64,000 bases of DNA from Glycine soja (lineage: Eukaryota; Streptophyta; Magnoliopsida; Fabales; Fabaceae). The notes under the pieces were generated by a model. That model ran no database searches, had not been told where the DNA came from, and worked only from the letters and a program-made list of their open reading frames with translations. Shown piece by piece: positions 32,438 to 45,403 of this stretch. Made by a program: the position numbers and the translations under genes. The stretch is from contig NC_041003.1 in the NCBI RefSeq assembly GCF_004193775.1, positions 22,320,790 through 22,384,789 of the forward strand, in the 5' to 3' direction. Within the stretch, counting starts at the first letter, position 1, and each line of letters begins with the position of its first letter.

Positions 32438-33051
32438 GAGCCCACTTATCTTTGTACATATTAGATTAGGATTTCATTATTTTTGGGCCTTGTATTTAAG
32501 GCTCCATAATGTAGGTAGGATACCCTAGAAATGTAGGATTTTTCAACCTTTGTATTTTAAGGAACCTAGACTAGTTTTTGTATTAGGGGTAGTTTTTGTA
32601 TTAGATGACCTAAGTAATTGATTAAAGTGTTCTTGTTCACCTTTGAACAACTTAAACGAAAGAGAAGTAATCGATTAATCCACCTGGTAATCGATTAAAG
32701 CAGAGACTCTTGAAAAATCAGTCATTGTCTCAAACAACAGTGTAATCGATTAAAATACTATTGTAATTGATTAAACCGATATGAGACTTAACTTTTTAAG
32801 CTTCAAACAGCTTGTAATCGATTACGACAACTCTATAATAGATTAAAACTGAGAGTTTTTGCCTCTGAAGAAATTTTTCTAACTTAAAAAATTTTCTTTA
32901 CTCACACTATGATGATGCACAATGCAAAACAGATATCAAATGTAATAAAATGCAACAGTCAAGTTAACAACCAATACAATGTCACTCAAAGGAGTTGGGC
33001 ATGTAAAATTCAAAACTTCTTCTAAAACTCCTTCAAACTTTTCCTAGAGCT
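32438..33051. repeat. target-site flank and second copy of a ~490-bp repeat
   Basis: 32438-32603 continues the pre-insertion sequence. From about 32604 to 33092 it repeats 28264-28772 at roughly 90% or better by eye, including TAATCGATTA words and the gag end. Confidence 0.65.
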
Positions 33052-34143
33052 TCAAGCTTTAGCCTTAGGTTGTTCCATGTTGCTGCTCCCCTTATCTTTA
33101 ACAGTAACAAGCACATTTCCATTCACAGGTTTAGCGACATCAACATCATCACTTGAGCCCTCACTTTCAATGTTTCCATTATCCAGTAATATCATGCCTC
33201 TTTTATTTGGACATTGAGAAGCAATATGACCAACTCCTTGATACCTGAAACATTTGATATCATGGGATCTAGAAGATGAATTAATTTCCATTTTACCTTT
33301 AGGTGCAGCAAATGAATTTTTGGACTTAGCTTCATCTTTTGACTTTGTCATAGATTTTTTGTTTTGCCAATTTGACTTCCATGAATAAGTGGAATCAAAT
33401 TTGGAAGTACTCTTAGCTTTCAATTGCCTCTCCACTTGAATAGATTTATGCAGCAAGTCCTCTATCTCCACATAATGATGCAATTCTACCACATTAGTTA
33501 TCTCCTCCTTTAGACCTCCAATGAATCTGGCCATAGTTGTCTCATGGTCTTCTTCAACATTGGCTCTAATCATGGCTATTTCCATCTCCTTGTAGTATTC
33601 CTCAATACTCAGGGAACCTTGAGTTAGAGTTTGCAATTTTTCGTGCAAATCCCTATGATAGTGACTAGGTACAAATCTCATTCTCATGAAAGTCTTCATC
33701 TCCTCCCATCTACTAATAAGCCTTTCACCATTTCTGCACCTACTAGTCACAAGTTGATCCCATCCAATACTAGCATAATCGATGAATTAAACAACAACTA
33801 GTTTAACCTTTTTTTCATCAAAATAATTATGGCAATCAAACACATGTTCAACCTTTCTCTCCCACTCCAAATACAACTCAGTATCATTTTTACCTTGAAG
33901 CATAGGTATTGTCATCTTAATGCTCCCCAAATGATTTTCTTTTCTTGGTTCACCTTTTCTCCTTCTTCCATGACTTCTTGCATTTGAATACTTTTCCTCA
34001 TCTTTTTCTTTTGAAAATGATTGTCTACTACTTCTAGATCTAAATGGAGATTGTAAACTATCCAATCTCAAGTTTAAAGCTTGAAATTGTTCATTAACTG
34101 ATTTAACAAACAACATGAGATTCATTCCTTCTTCTCCACTCAT
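33052..34143 (-). pseudogene. Ty3/gypsy gag, one nonsense codon
   Basis: About 363 codons on the minus strand from MSGEEGMNLMLF. The capsid region has TELYLEWERKVEHVF, then [31 protein letters not shown] and [19 protein letters not shown] single zinc knuckle follows ([18 protein letters not shown]), whose second cysteine is replaced by tyrosine, so the metal site is probably lost. The only frame break is the stop at 33787-33789; the next 36 bases stay in frame to the second half. It would be nucleocapsid/capsid of the element whose protease-RT lies at 26215-27238, displaced by later insertions. Confidence 0.85.
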
Positions 34144-34232
34144 GATTAAAATTGTTACAAGAATTGTGTTAGAACAGATGATAAATAGACAAATAAATAT
34201 CCTCTCACAAACACTTTCTCACGTGTTTACAC
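34144..34232. other. gag leader, cut by element 2
   Basis: Short noncoding 5' part of the gypsy gag; it ends with TACAC (34228-34232), the left target copy of element 2. The continuation is at 50559. Confidence 0.6.
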
Positions 34233-35871
34233 TGTCATACCCTAATTTCGTCCGGGGACCTTTGCTTGATGACATGCGACTTTTCTTTGGTCCTTGTGAG
34301 GTGCTTGGCACCCATCATTAGGCAATTTGTGAAATTCCAGGACATGCCGGAAAACCAAAAAAATATTGATGCACAATCCGTAAGTTTCCGTGACACACCG
34401 GAAATCAAATGGAGGCATCATTACATAATTAAGTGAGGTTCCGTAACATTCCGTAAGTCAAAAAGGGGATGATTATGTAATCCGTAAGGTTCCGTAACAT
34501 TACGGAAAGAAAACAAGTATCGTTGCGAAATTCATAAGTTTCCGTAACTTTACGAAAAAAGAATCACCAAAAAAAGCAGAGGGGGGTGTACTTAGTAAAA
34601 ATGGGGGTGCAAATAGCACCCATGCCCACTTGGGCCCTCCAGAAGGCTGTTGCTTCTGGAGGAAGCAACCTGGCTCGCCTGGGCGAGCTGGGCGGCAAGC
34701 ATCTCCCCTATTTTGCTATAAATAGGGGAGGAAGTGAAGAAGAAAAGGGTTCAGCCCCTTAGGCACTTCTCTCTCTTTCGAATTTGCTTGGAAAAATTGT
34801 TTCCGTGAAGAAAATCTAAGCCGAGGCGCTTCCGAAACGTTTTCGTAACGTTTTCCGTGAAGAATTTCGCAAAGGTTTCAACCGTTCTTCGACGTTCTTC
34901 ATTCGTTCTTCATCGTTCTTCGATCTTCAACGGGTAAGTACCTCGAACCAAGCTTTTCAATTCATTCTATGTACCCATGGTGGTCCACATTGTGTTTCGT
35001 GTATTTTTATTCTCATTTCATTTACTTTTTATACCCCCTTTTGACGTGCTTAAGCCATTTTACTTAAGTCATTTCTCGCTTAACTTAAAAATAAAATAAA
35101 TTTCCACCGATCGTTTGAATTGTATTATCCGTTAACTTCGGTTAAAATAAATTCCGACCGTTCGGTCGTGCCGTAACCACGTTGGAAATAAAAAAAGAGG
35201 TAAAAAATAATATAATAATAAAAAATATACCTTTTAGTAAAATAAAGCGGAAAATCAATCGGACGTTTTCTCTTTGGGATTTCTCATTCTTGATTGAATT
35301 GACTAATAACTTAGGTGAAACTAAGGCTAAAATCAAACTCGCCTAGTCAAGCTCGTCCACAAAAATAGGTTTTTGAGGTTTGTCATTACAATTTCTCACT
35401 AAGTAAAATGGATCATTTTCAAGGTCCAACGCCTTAAAATGATCACCTCTCAAAGTAAAAAAGAATCACTTGATAAAGAAAGAACTACGTAGGTCTGATT
35501 TCCTCATCGCAATTGAGGAATACGTAGGAGCAAAGGGAAACACCCTTGTCGACCACAAAAATAAAAAAATATAAAAAGGGTATAAAGGATATAAAAACAT
35601 AAAAAGGGAACATAAAAAATCAAAGTCATGTTTGCACATTCGATTAAAGGCTGTCATCCCTTGGGACGGACGTGTGGGGTGCTAATACCTTCCCCGTGCG
35701 TAAATACAACTCCCGAACCTTTCACTTAAAAGTTCGTAGATCGCGTCTTTTCCAGTTTTTCCGATGTTTTCCTCAAATAAACGTTGGTGGCGACTCCGCG
35801 CGTATTCCTTTCGTGGAAGACGCATCCCGCGAGTCACGCGTCGCCCTCCCACCGAAGGGTAGGTTGCGACA
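34233..35871 (+). repeat. 5' LTR of element 2
   Basis: 1639 bp, TGTCATACCC...TTGCGACA. Relative to the 3' copy it has lost one of two CTCGCCTGGGCGAGCT palindromes and one of two CCAGAAG repeats, both between direct repeats. TATAAATAG is at 34717-34725 and GGGTAAGT at 34932-34939. Confidence 0.9.
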
Positions 35872-35873
35872 GT

Positions 35874-35892
35874 TGGCGACTCCACTGGGGAC
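35874..35892 (+). other. primer-binding site of element 2
   Basis: TGGCGACTCCACTGGGGAC, identical to element 1, two bases after the LTR. Confidence 0.85.
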
Positions 35893-36752
35893 GATTTTGA
35901 GTGAGTTAGGCCATTTAATCTTGTGCAATGTTTTATCATGACTTTCTCCTTTGTTGGTTTCCCTTTATTTTTTTTTATGTGTTCTTGTGTATATAAACTC
36001 TTTGTTGCTTTTAGTGCGTTTTAAAATGTATACATGAGGTAAATATTTATTCATTTGATGCACACAAACACCAACACTATTTGCACACACTGTGAGTTGA
36101 AAAAGGGCCCTATACCCGGGTTCATGGGAACATAAGGAGTGGAGGTGAATCTGTGATCATGCTAGGTCTCCGACTTGCTTGATTACAGTGAACCCTCATC
36201 TAAAGTTTTTCTCTTTGAAAACATATTGTTGCTAGTAGTCCCTACTGCTGCTGTATGTTCTTCGAAGGGGATGATACCTCTAGAAACCATCAAGAGAGAT
36301 ATGACTACCTTGGGGGTTACCACTAAAATCCTAGTTAGCTCTCTCCCTTATAGGTTCCTTAAATAGGGGCACAGAGCAAACACGCTGCGTGCCATTTTTT
36401 CACACTGCCATGCATAAGTGTCATGTACACTTTTGCTTATATTTGTTTGTGAATATTGTCGTACTATGTACATCCCCGTGTTGCGCCTTGCGCATATGCA
36501 TCGCATATGGGTTCTGTCTTGATCCCCTCTATAGACAAATCAACGGAGAGTCCGGGTCACCGTTTTAAATACATACGTTGGGGCACTTTGCTACCCCTAG
36601 ACGTTGTGTCTAAGAAGGAGACAATATCCCGGACACCCGCATTCTTAAATTACATCTGTGTCATATGCATTTCTTCATGCATTCATCCATTCCACCCATG
36701 ATAGATGTCGGAGTTTTGATTCGCACTAGATTTTATTTCACTTTAGTAAAAC
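35893..36752 (+). other. untranslated leader of element 2
   Basis: Homologous to 6720-7574; acceptor-like TTGCTTTTAG ends at 36014. No gene. Confidence 0.6.
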
Positions 36753-38468
36753 ATGGGATCAAGTCAAAAGCCTTCACTTAAAAAGAGGTTTTATCCAGTC
36801 AAGGTCAAGAGCCTAGGGATCACCAGTCTAAGAGAGTTAGGGCGATTGATGGGTCAGCTCCAGCGGCAAGCTTTCCACAAAGCCTATGGTAAGATTTGGG
36901 ACCTAGCTAGGGTAGAAGTCTCCATGGAACCGATTGCATCCCTTTCCCAATATTATGACCAGCCCCTAAGGTGCTTCACATTTGAGGACTTCCAGCTAGT
37001 GCCGACAATCAAAGAGTTTGAAGAAATCCTGGGATGCCCACTAGGAGGAAGGAAGCCATATCACCATCTAGGTTCTATCCCTCCACGACAAGAGTTGCCA
37101 AGGTGGTGAAAATCTCAGCACAAGAGTTGGACCGTGTAAAGCAAAACAGGAATGGGGTAGTCGGAGTACCAAGGAAGTGTTTGGAGGAAAGGGCAAAGGC
37201 CTTGGCAAATCAAGGCGAATGGGCTTTCTTTTATTGACATCTTGGCGCTTTTGATCTTTGGAGTTGTCCTCTTTCCAAATATGGAAGGGTTAGTGGACCT
37301 AGCAGCGATTGACGCTTTCCTCGCCTTTCATCATGGCAAGGAAAGCCTGGTCGTCGCCATTTTTTCCATGTATGACACGTTCGACCGAGGATGTGAAAAG
37401 AGCAGCGCAAGAATTGTTTGTTGTGCACTGGCTCTCTATGTGTGGCTGGTTTCACACCTTTTTCTCCAAGAAGGTAGGCCTGTCTATCCGCTACAAGGTC
37501 ACCGCTCGTGCGTCGAAAAAGGAAAGGCAAATTGGGACCAACTCTTGGCTAGCATGGAGGGGCGTCTGTTAATTGGTTCCCTCGCTAGAAGGAAGGAATA
37601 ATCAGGATTCTATCTTCATGCGAAGGATGTCCAAATGTTCCCTTGATGGGAACAAGGGGTTGTATTAATTATAATCCCGTCCTCTCCATAAGACAGCTTG
37701 ACTACCCCATGAGAGAAGTGCCATCAGACGAAAGCATCACGCCTTTCATCGCACGGGGTTTCAGTGACCACAACGCGAGGGTACTCCAAGGAGTTCGCAA
37801 GGCATGGGATGCGGCGTGAAGAAAGGACAGAGAGCTTAGGGGAAGCAGTAATGGGATCATCGGAGGCTATCATAAGTGGCTGAGAGTCCGGACACAAGGA
37901 TTGGATTGGCTCCCAAATCTAAAGACTGTGAGAGACGATGAGGTTAAAGCTTCGGAAGAAAGTGATGAGGTACAAGCCCTAAAGGCAGAGCTTGAAAGAG
38001 CCCGGGTAGTCAAAGAGAAGTTCAAGTCCATAGCCATCAAAGTCTGAAGAGAGTATGATGAACTAAGGGACGTCAATATGGCCACCGCTGAAGGCTTGCC
38101 ATAGGTCGGAAAGAAATTTGTCCCAATAGTTAAGCGAGACTGAAGGGAATATGTGGGCCATCATCTATGAGTGCAAAGAGAAGCTAAATCTAGCAGCGAC
38201 TCACGAGCAAAGGCTAGAGGATGAGTACGCCAAGATATCAGCAGAAAGGGAAGCAAGGGAAAGGGTAATTGATTCATTGCACCAAGAGGCAACAATGTGG
38301 ATGGACCGATTTGCTCTTACTTTGAACAGGAGTCAAGAACTTCCCCGATTGCTAGCCAAGGCCAAAGCAATGGCGGACACCTACTCCGCCCCCGAGGAGA
38401 TCCACAGACTTCTCAGCTATTGTCAGCATATGATAGACTTAATGGACCATATGATTAGAAACCGCTAG
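36753..38468 (+). pseudogene. ORF1, DUF7745-like, multiply broken (element 2)
   Basis: It starts MGSSQKPSLKKRFYPVKVKS and keeps the YYDQPLRCFTFEDFQLVP and EEILGCPLGG blocks. A frameshift lies near 37215-37230. In-frame stops TGA at 37817-37819 and TGA at 38045-38047 are both shared with element 3. A deletion of about 180 bp near 38092 joins two similar GCT(G/A)AAG-GCTTG sites and removes part of the coiled coil. The C-terminal block (ATMWMDRFALTLNRSQELP) is intact to the stop. The shared stops show this ORF was dead before the copy was made. Confidence 0.75.
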
Positions 38469-39667
38469 GAAGTTTTGTATTGTCGCTCAGATCTTGACTA
38501 GTTATAACTTTTTGAATAAAATGAGTTTATCCCACGTTTTTACTCCAAAAATCAGTGTGAATCAAGTCACTCCTGCATTTTATCTCTAGCATGCATTGTA
38601 TGTTGGTCTCGTCCTTTGTCACGGGAAGCTGGAAGGTCCATATCACCTTCTTAACTGTACACATAGGGCACTACGCCCCCAAATGCGCAAGTAAGAAGAG
38701 ATAATTTTTCGGGCTCTCGTGTCCGTAAATGCATTCATATCATGCATCGCATAAACATCTCTTCATGGCATCATAATGAACATATCGTTCCTGCATTTGT
38801 CTGTTATCATATTACAGCCTCACATTTTGCATGAGTCATGGCATCATCATGCATATGCGTTCAACAAACTTTTTGATTTGCAAAATTGCATACCATTTGT
38901 TTTCATGTTTGCTCATCCTTGCGTTTTCCTCTACAAAACAAAAACAAAAAAGGGGAAGCATGAAACTTCACACTACATTCTTAGTTGCATGTGTTAGGCA
39001 CCATGAGCCAACCATGTTGGGATCATAAACCCATTTCTAAAAAAAAAACACACACAATAACAAAACAAAATAATTGAACATGGTACCTAATGCATGGTTA
39101 ACTAGGAAATGGTGTTTCTTCGGGCATCTCAATTTCATAATTACATTTTCCGTGCATAAGCTTAAAGTATGCCCGAGTCATTCATCCCTATGAGATGTTG
39201 TTGAAGTATTGGCGATCAGAATTGCCATTCCTTGGATTATAGGGTTGAACCAAGCTCATGCTTTTTCGAAAAAAAAAGTTCATCAAGTCAAGTTGAAGTA
39301 TGGAAGTAACCATCTTGCAAAAATTGGGGCAAAAAAATGAATCGAGTTACATCACTGCTTCATTTACTGCCAAACACATTTAGGACTGTTGATATCCTTG
39401 TTACTTCCAGTTTCACCTTGACGAAGATGTCATGAACCATGTTGAAAAATCTAAATTGATTCAACCCCATGTCCTGCGTAAAAATTCGCAATACTTCATC
39501 TGTGTATCATTCACATACATCCATGCTTTTCATTGGTTGCATTGCTCATTGCATTCTTTCCTTGAAAAATAAAATAAAATAAAATAAAATGAACTTAATC
39601 ATTGTTATAAAAAAGAAAAGGACACGCTTTACGGCGCCCTTACCGAACTCGTGCTAGAGCTAGAGCA
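38469..39667 (+). other. ORF1-gag spacer of element 2
   Basis: Homologous to 9440-10600; TGCAT-rich, with an AAAAT microsatellite near 39568. No gene seen. Confidence 0.55.
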
Positions 39668-41330
39668 ATAGGTGAAGCAGAGGAGGTGCAAGAGAAGATG
39701 AAGGCCGACATGGAGGCCATCAAAGAGCAAATGGCCACAATGATGGAGGCCATGATGAGCATGAAGAAGATAATGGAAGCCAATGCGGTTATAGTTGCCG
39801 CTACTAGCGCTGTCGCTAAGGTGAACCCGATGCTTCCATCTGGCCTCAAGCAAATGAATCATCCAACCTCAAATATGGTAGGCAAAGATTTAGGAAGTAC
39901 GGATGACCCCATGATGTGCAAATTCAAAACAAGCACGCCTTCCCGCCATATGGCTTGCCTCCCAAACTATACACCACCCAATGTGGCATACATTCCCAAT
40001 GAGGATGTCAATAACTCCACTCCTATACTCATTAAGAGCCAACAACCTCAATCTGATCATGCACATGTCTCTCGACCCATGGAGGAGACACATGGAATGC
40101 CCCACCACAATCTAGCCGACTTCGAGCCTTGCCTCGGATATGCCACTGAAGGGCAAGCAGTTGGTGGTATACCCCTGCAAAACACTTTGGAGGGCCCTCA
40201 GTGTCACCCACAACCACAACCCTCACATTCCACAGTGGTTAAAAACCCTCATGCTATGGCAGAAATGGGAAAGAGGAAAGGCTCAGGGCCATTGAAGGAG
40301 GTAAAGATTATGCCTTTGCTAACCTAGAAGAGTTGTTCCTAGTACCCAATATCATCACCCCTCCCAAGTTCAAGGTGCTGGACTTTGACAAGTACAAGGG
40401 GACTACTTGCCCCAAGAACCATCCAAAGATGTATTGTCGGAAGATAAGGGCATACGCAAAGATGAGGAACTGCTAATACATTTCTTCCAAGAAAGTCTTA
40501 CTGGGGTAGTTGTTACCTGGTACACTAACTTGGAACCTTCCCGAGTCCATACTTGGAAGGACCTAATGGTTGCCTTCGTTAGGCAGTATCAGTACTATTC
40601 TGATATGGTTCCGGATAGGATGCAACTACAGAATATGTGCAAAAAGGGAGACGATAATCGTGATGGTAGACACATTATCGGTACTCTACTATGAAAAGAT
40701 GGTGGGCTGCGCACCCTCAAAGCTTTGCAGATTTAGTCTTCGCCAGTGAAAGGATCAATGTGGGTCCGAAAAGAGGCAAATTTGATCATCCTACTAGGAC
40801 GACTGAGAAAACTGGGGCAAATAAAGAGGGTGAGAAAGAGGGAGAAACCCATGCTGTGACTGCCATTCCTATACAGCCAAGTTTCCCACCAACCCAACAA
40901 TGTCATTACTCAGCCAATAACAAACCTTCTCCTTACCTACCGCCCATTTATCCACAAAGGCCATCCCTAAATCAACCACAAAGTCTGTCTACTGCACTTC
41001 CAATGACGAACACCACCTTTAGCATAAACCAAAAACACCAACAAAAAAATGAATTTTTGCAGCGAAAAGCCTGTAGGATTCACCCCAAATTTCGGTGTCA
41101 TATGCTAACTTGCTCCCATATCTACTTGATAATGCAATGGTAGCCATAACCCCTGCTAGGTTCCCTCAAACCTCCATTTTTCTAAGGATACGACTCGAAC
41201 GCAACATGTGCATATCGTGGAGGAGCCCTGGGGCATTCCATTGAGCACTGTATGAACCCTGAAGCATAAGGTGCAAAGTCTAATGGATGTGGGCTGGCTG
41301 AAATTTGAGGAGAATCGCTTGTTGAATCCT
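39668..41330 (+). pseudogene. Tat/Ogre-type gag, degenerate (element 2)
   Basis: The best N-terminal half of the three copies: an open stretch 39686-40327 with MKADMEAIKEQMATMME, a Pro-rich linker and HNLADFEPCLGYATEGQ. The core follows in another frame (SFQESLTGVVVTWYTNLEPS near 40485-40545; FVRQYQYYSDMVPDRMQ). A deletion of about 75 bp after 40645 removes the segment after CKKG. The Pro-rich tail (40870-41040) and Cys/His remnant remain. Several frameshifts; not functional. Confidence 0.75.
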
Positions 41331-41671
41331 GACATTGACAAGAGATGCCACACATAGGGCGATTTTGAAAGCTGTTGTTAGATGTCTCTAATGACTCATC
41401 AGGATTTTCAAGTGCAAGCCATTGGTCAGTTTGCTCAAGCGACCGGTGCTCCTGAGTTTGGACTTCCAAGACCGTTCAATCAGAGATTACTCGTCTTGCA
41501 CGTTGGTGGGGTTGCCGTAAAACAACGAGTAAAGTCCAAAACAAATAAGTTCCAAAATAAAAAAAAGGGGTTAAAAAAAAAAAGAGCATTTGATTGACTG
41601 TGTTTTCAAGACGTTCATGTGACCTCATTCCGGAAAGTCTGTCTTTTTAGAGTGAAGTGAGTTATCAAGAA
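41331..41671 (+). other. post-gag noncoding segment (element 2)
   Basis: Homologous to 12353-12711. A short frame near 41382-41597 is not conserved in elements 1 and 3 and is probably chance. Confidence 0.5.
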
Positions 41672-41676
41672 TAGGA

Positions 41677-42617
41677 TGTTGGACAAATAGCCTCAGTTAC
41701 CTTAAGAAAAAGGGGGGTTGAATTAAGATACAAAGACTATTCCCCAATTAAACTTTCACTCTCTCTTTTCGGATTAACAATGCACCCTTAACATGAATTA
41801 CTCAAAAAGACAATTCAAAATAAACTTCTTTAAAGCAAAAGATAAATAGCAATAAATAAAAGAAGTTTAAGGGAAGAGAGGAATGCAAGCTTGATTTATA
41901 CTGGTTCGGCCACTTCCTGTGCCTACGTCCAACCCACTTGAGATTTTCCACTCTCTTTGTAAAACTCCTTTTACAAAGTCTGAACCACACAGGGACAACC
42001 CTTCCCTTGTGTTCAAGAATCCTCTACAACAAGAGACCCACGGTCTCTTAATCCCTTTTCAGAAATAAGAAGAAGCGAAGAAGAAATCTCTCTTAAAAGA
42101 GGTAGATTGTAAAATGAAGATCAATCAAAAATTCCTTATCGAATATGCAAGTGGTTGACCAAGGAATCTTTTTGAGAGGATAAGACATTTCAGTTCAGAA
42201 AAACTCTTGATCTTTCGAGAGGATAAAACTGTTTGGGCAATGAAAACTCTCTTTAAAACATTTGAATGGCCGTTCATAAAACATTTGAATAGATATGTCT
42301 CTTGGAAATTATTTTCTGAAAATCCCCTCTGGTAATCAATTACAAGACTTATGTAATCGATTACAGGTTTTAAAAATTTGAATTAAAACATTTTCAACTA
42401 CTGGTAATCGATTACCAGAGAGCAAATCTCAATTTGAAATGATAGAATTCTTTGGTCAAACCTTTTGTTTGTTTCAATTTGGAAACTTCTTCCTAAAGAT
42501 TCTAAGAGATCAAACTTGATCATATATCTTGATTTTCTTGGATTCTTGTCTTGAATAAAACTTAGAAGCACTTGATCCTTTAGCATCATCAAGACATCAA
42601 AACATCTTGCTTCTACA
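41677..42617 (-). mobile_element. copia-like solo LTR inside element 2, target TAGGA
   Basis: Same insertion as 12717-13451, flanked by TAGGA at 41672-41676 and 42618-42622. At 941 bp this copy keeps about 205 bp (41785-41989) that elements 1 and 3 have lost; TAATCGATTA words lie near 42355 and 42403. Confidence 0.8.
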
Positions 42618-42622
42618 TAGGA

Positions 42623-43440
42623 GTCATTTGACTTAATCCATCAACTGAAAGATCCTTCAACTATTTCTCGTCCTTGGAAAATTCTTTTTGCAAGAATCAA
42701 CTGCTTCTTTCATTCTTCCTCACTACAAGGTCGTGAAAAAAAGACAACAATTGGTACCTCTAAGCCCTACACTGGGGCAACGAAAGGCACCATGCAAAAA
42801 CCTCAAGCGAACCTAGGGGCAGATTAGAAGTTCTCACCCAATAGGTTCCCTCCTACAAGGTCATGACGAAAGACAACGATTGGTACCTCAAAGCCTTACA
42901 CTGGGGCAATGAGGGACACCGTGCATGAGCCTCAAGTGAACATAGGGGCCGATCAAAAGTTCTCACCCATCGATGTTTTTAACAAAAAAAGGGGGACAAA
43001 CCCTAGGATTTCAATGGATTGATCAAACATCAAACGACTCCATTGCCGTCGCTCCAAAATGGTCAAGTGACTAAATCAAACAGAACACACACTCTAAGGG
43101 AGTTCCCGGAGAGATTTGCAAAAGATAGGATAAGGTTGCATGGACTATCACCTCTTTCAAAAGGACAGTCAATCTGTGTTTTTCAAAAAAATCAAATCAA
43201 AATCAAAATCACAAAATAGGGAAAGAATGTCATGAACATTGTACAACTTTCCATAACATTGCATTATTGCATACAAAGCCTACATTTACTGCATTTCAAG
43301 ATGAAGGTTGCATACATTTGCATCCCCAAAAAATCATCATGTTCATATTAGGTAATAAGTGAATAGATGAGAGGCCCTCTCAAAGATTTAACCTCTTGCT
43401 TTCTTGTAAGGTTAAAGTCCTTTGGTACTTGTACCTATTG
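42623..43440 (+). repeat. spacer with two-copy ~129-bp repeat (element 2)
   Basis: Homologous to 13457-14280, with paired CCTACACTGGGGCAA / CTTACACTGGGGCAA units near 42765 and 42894. No gene. Confidence 0.55.
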
Positions 43441-44262
43441 GCTCGCCATCAGAGGACTGCATGTCCTCGCCTTCAGAGGGCTACACGCCCTCGCCATCAG
43501 AGGACTGCATGTCCTCACCTTCAGAGGGCTACCCGCCCTCGCCTTGGGTACTAGTTACCCTCACCTTCAGAGGGCTACACGCCCTCGCCATCAGAGGACT
43601 GCATGTCCTCACCTTCGTAGGGCTACACGCCCTCACCTTTAGAGGACCACACGTCCTCACCTTCAGAGGGCTACACGCCCTTGCCATCAGAGGACCACAC
43701 GTCCTCACCTTCGTAGGGCTACACGCCCTCACCTTTAGAGGATCACACATCCTCACCTTCAGAGGGCTACACGCCCTCGCCATCAGAGGACCACACGTCC
43801 TCACCTTCAGAGGGCTACACGCCCTCGCCATCAGAGGACTGCATGTCCTCACCTTCAGAGGGCTACATGCCCTCGCCATCAAAGGACTGCATGCCCTCAC
43901 CTTCGTAGGGCTACATGCCCTCATCTTTAGAGGACTACACGTCCTCGCCTTCGTAGGGCTACACGCCCTCACCTTTAGAGGACTACACGTCCTCGCCAAC
44001 AGAGGGCTGCATGCCCTCACCTTGAGAGGACTACACGTCCTCGCCAACAGAGGGCTGCACGCCCTCACCTTGAGAGGACTACACGTCCTCACCAACAGAG
44101 GGCTGCACGCCCTCACCTTGAGAGGAATACACGTCCTCGCCATCAGAGGGCTGCACGCCCTCACCTCCAGAGGACTACACGTCCTCGCCAACAGAGGGCT
44201 GCACGCCCTCACCTTTAGAGGGCTACGTGTCCTCATTTTCAGTGTGCTCCACATCCACACCT
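43441..44262 (+). repeat. 24-bp hairpin minisatellite, element 2
   Basis: About 34 units of the GAGGAC/GTCCTC and GAGGGC/GCCCTC types. The regular 24-bp period leaves frames of 289 and 243 codons open on opposite strands, both pure 8-residue repeats without other coding character. Confidence 0.9.
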
Positions 44263-44294
44263 TAAGAGAATTTAAGGTCCTCTGTCCTTAAATG

Positions 44295-44323
44295 CTTAAC
44301 CGAGACATGCACTCCTGGTTAAG
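44295..44323 (+). other. 8-bp stem-loop next to the minisatellite (element 2)
   Basis: CTTAACCG with TGGTTAAG: one G-T wobble at the loop-closing pair, otherwise as in element 1. Confidence 0.65.
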
Positions 44324-44519
44324 GGACCAATAGTTTCCTTTTAACGGTTCCTGGGCCACCCCCTGATATTGGAGGAGGGCCAACTGTGCGAGCACAACCA
44401 GAGAGGGAGGCTATCACACAGCTATCATGCATACCGGGGCAAGATTTCACCCGGGCTGCTGCAAAGAGACGAGTGCGGATCATGCGCACCAACATGACCA
44501 CTCTTACATAGATATAGAT

Positions 44520-45228
44520 GACACTCTTACATAGATATAGATGACATTGCTACTTAGCAATATTCTGCCCAACGACCTCAATGCCAATCTCCCCCTGCAA
44601 AAGTATCAGTTGGTCTGTCTCATCCCGACATGGGTAAGTATGCATATAGTTCAACTGATTTCTGATACCATCTATTGTTTGCAGGGATCGCACCCACAAG
44701 ACACCCAGTGGACCCGGAAAAGTCCAACAGGGCCCTGGGGTTTCCAGCTCTGGTTACGGGCCTCTATCAGTCCTACAGGGTGCCCGTACCCCCCCCCCCG
44801 ACAAGGTCACGTCATCATAGGTAAGTATGCACATCGCTCAACTGATTTCAGATTTCATCTATTGTTTGCAGGGATCGTGCCTGCAAGACACCCAGTGGAC
44901 CCGAAGAAGTCCAACAAGGTCTTGGAGTTGTCAAGCTCTAATTACGGGTCTCTGTCAGTTCTACGGAGTACCTGTCACCTCCAGCAAGGGCATCAGGCCC
45001 CCTACTAATCGAGCTTTCATCAAGAAGTACTGCGTCTCCAGGCAGGCGCAGGGCGAAACACCACAGCAGCCTGGGGATGGCCGGCAGCGAGCAATAGACG
45101 CACCGCCATCACCTCTAGAGTTCACCTCTGCTCATCCACAAAAAGGTTTGAGTATTGCCTACACCACATGGCCGACCAATAGGCGACCAAGTCCAAAGCC
45201 AAAGGTAAGCAAAGTACTAGGTCAGTGA
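44520..45228 (+). pseudogene. captured fragment with duplicated exon (element 2)
   Basis: Intron-like gaps GTAAGT...TTTGCAG at 44634-44684 and 44821-44871 (51 nt each) precede two copies of the HPVDP exon; the second continues to NRAFIKKYC. A run of C near 44790 changes the length of the first exon copy. Confidence 0.55.
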
Positions 45229-45272
45229 CCGACAAGTCATAAGGCGTCCAGCTCAAGACATTAAAGAAGCGC

Positions 45273-45292
45273 TACTAGGAGGCAACCTAGTA
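45273..45292 (+). other. hairpin TACTAGG with AGGCAA loop (element 2)
   Basis: Stem 45273-45279 / 45286-45292, identical to element 1. Confidence 0.7.
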
Positions 45293-45403
45293 CCTTTTGA
45301 ATCTATGCTTGTTATTTGATCACTTTTTATAGTAGGACGCACCTAGTTGCTCATGATCCTAAGAATTTAAATAAAACGAGCACAAGCTCGAAAGGTAGTC
45401 ATA

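Noticed and set aside
43422..44291. Long open frames (289 and 243 codons) on opposite strands with 8-residue repeats
   Set aside because: They follow directly from a 24-bp tandem repeat, exist on both strands and in more than one frame, and have no start context or homology.
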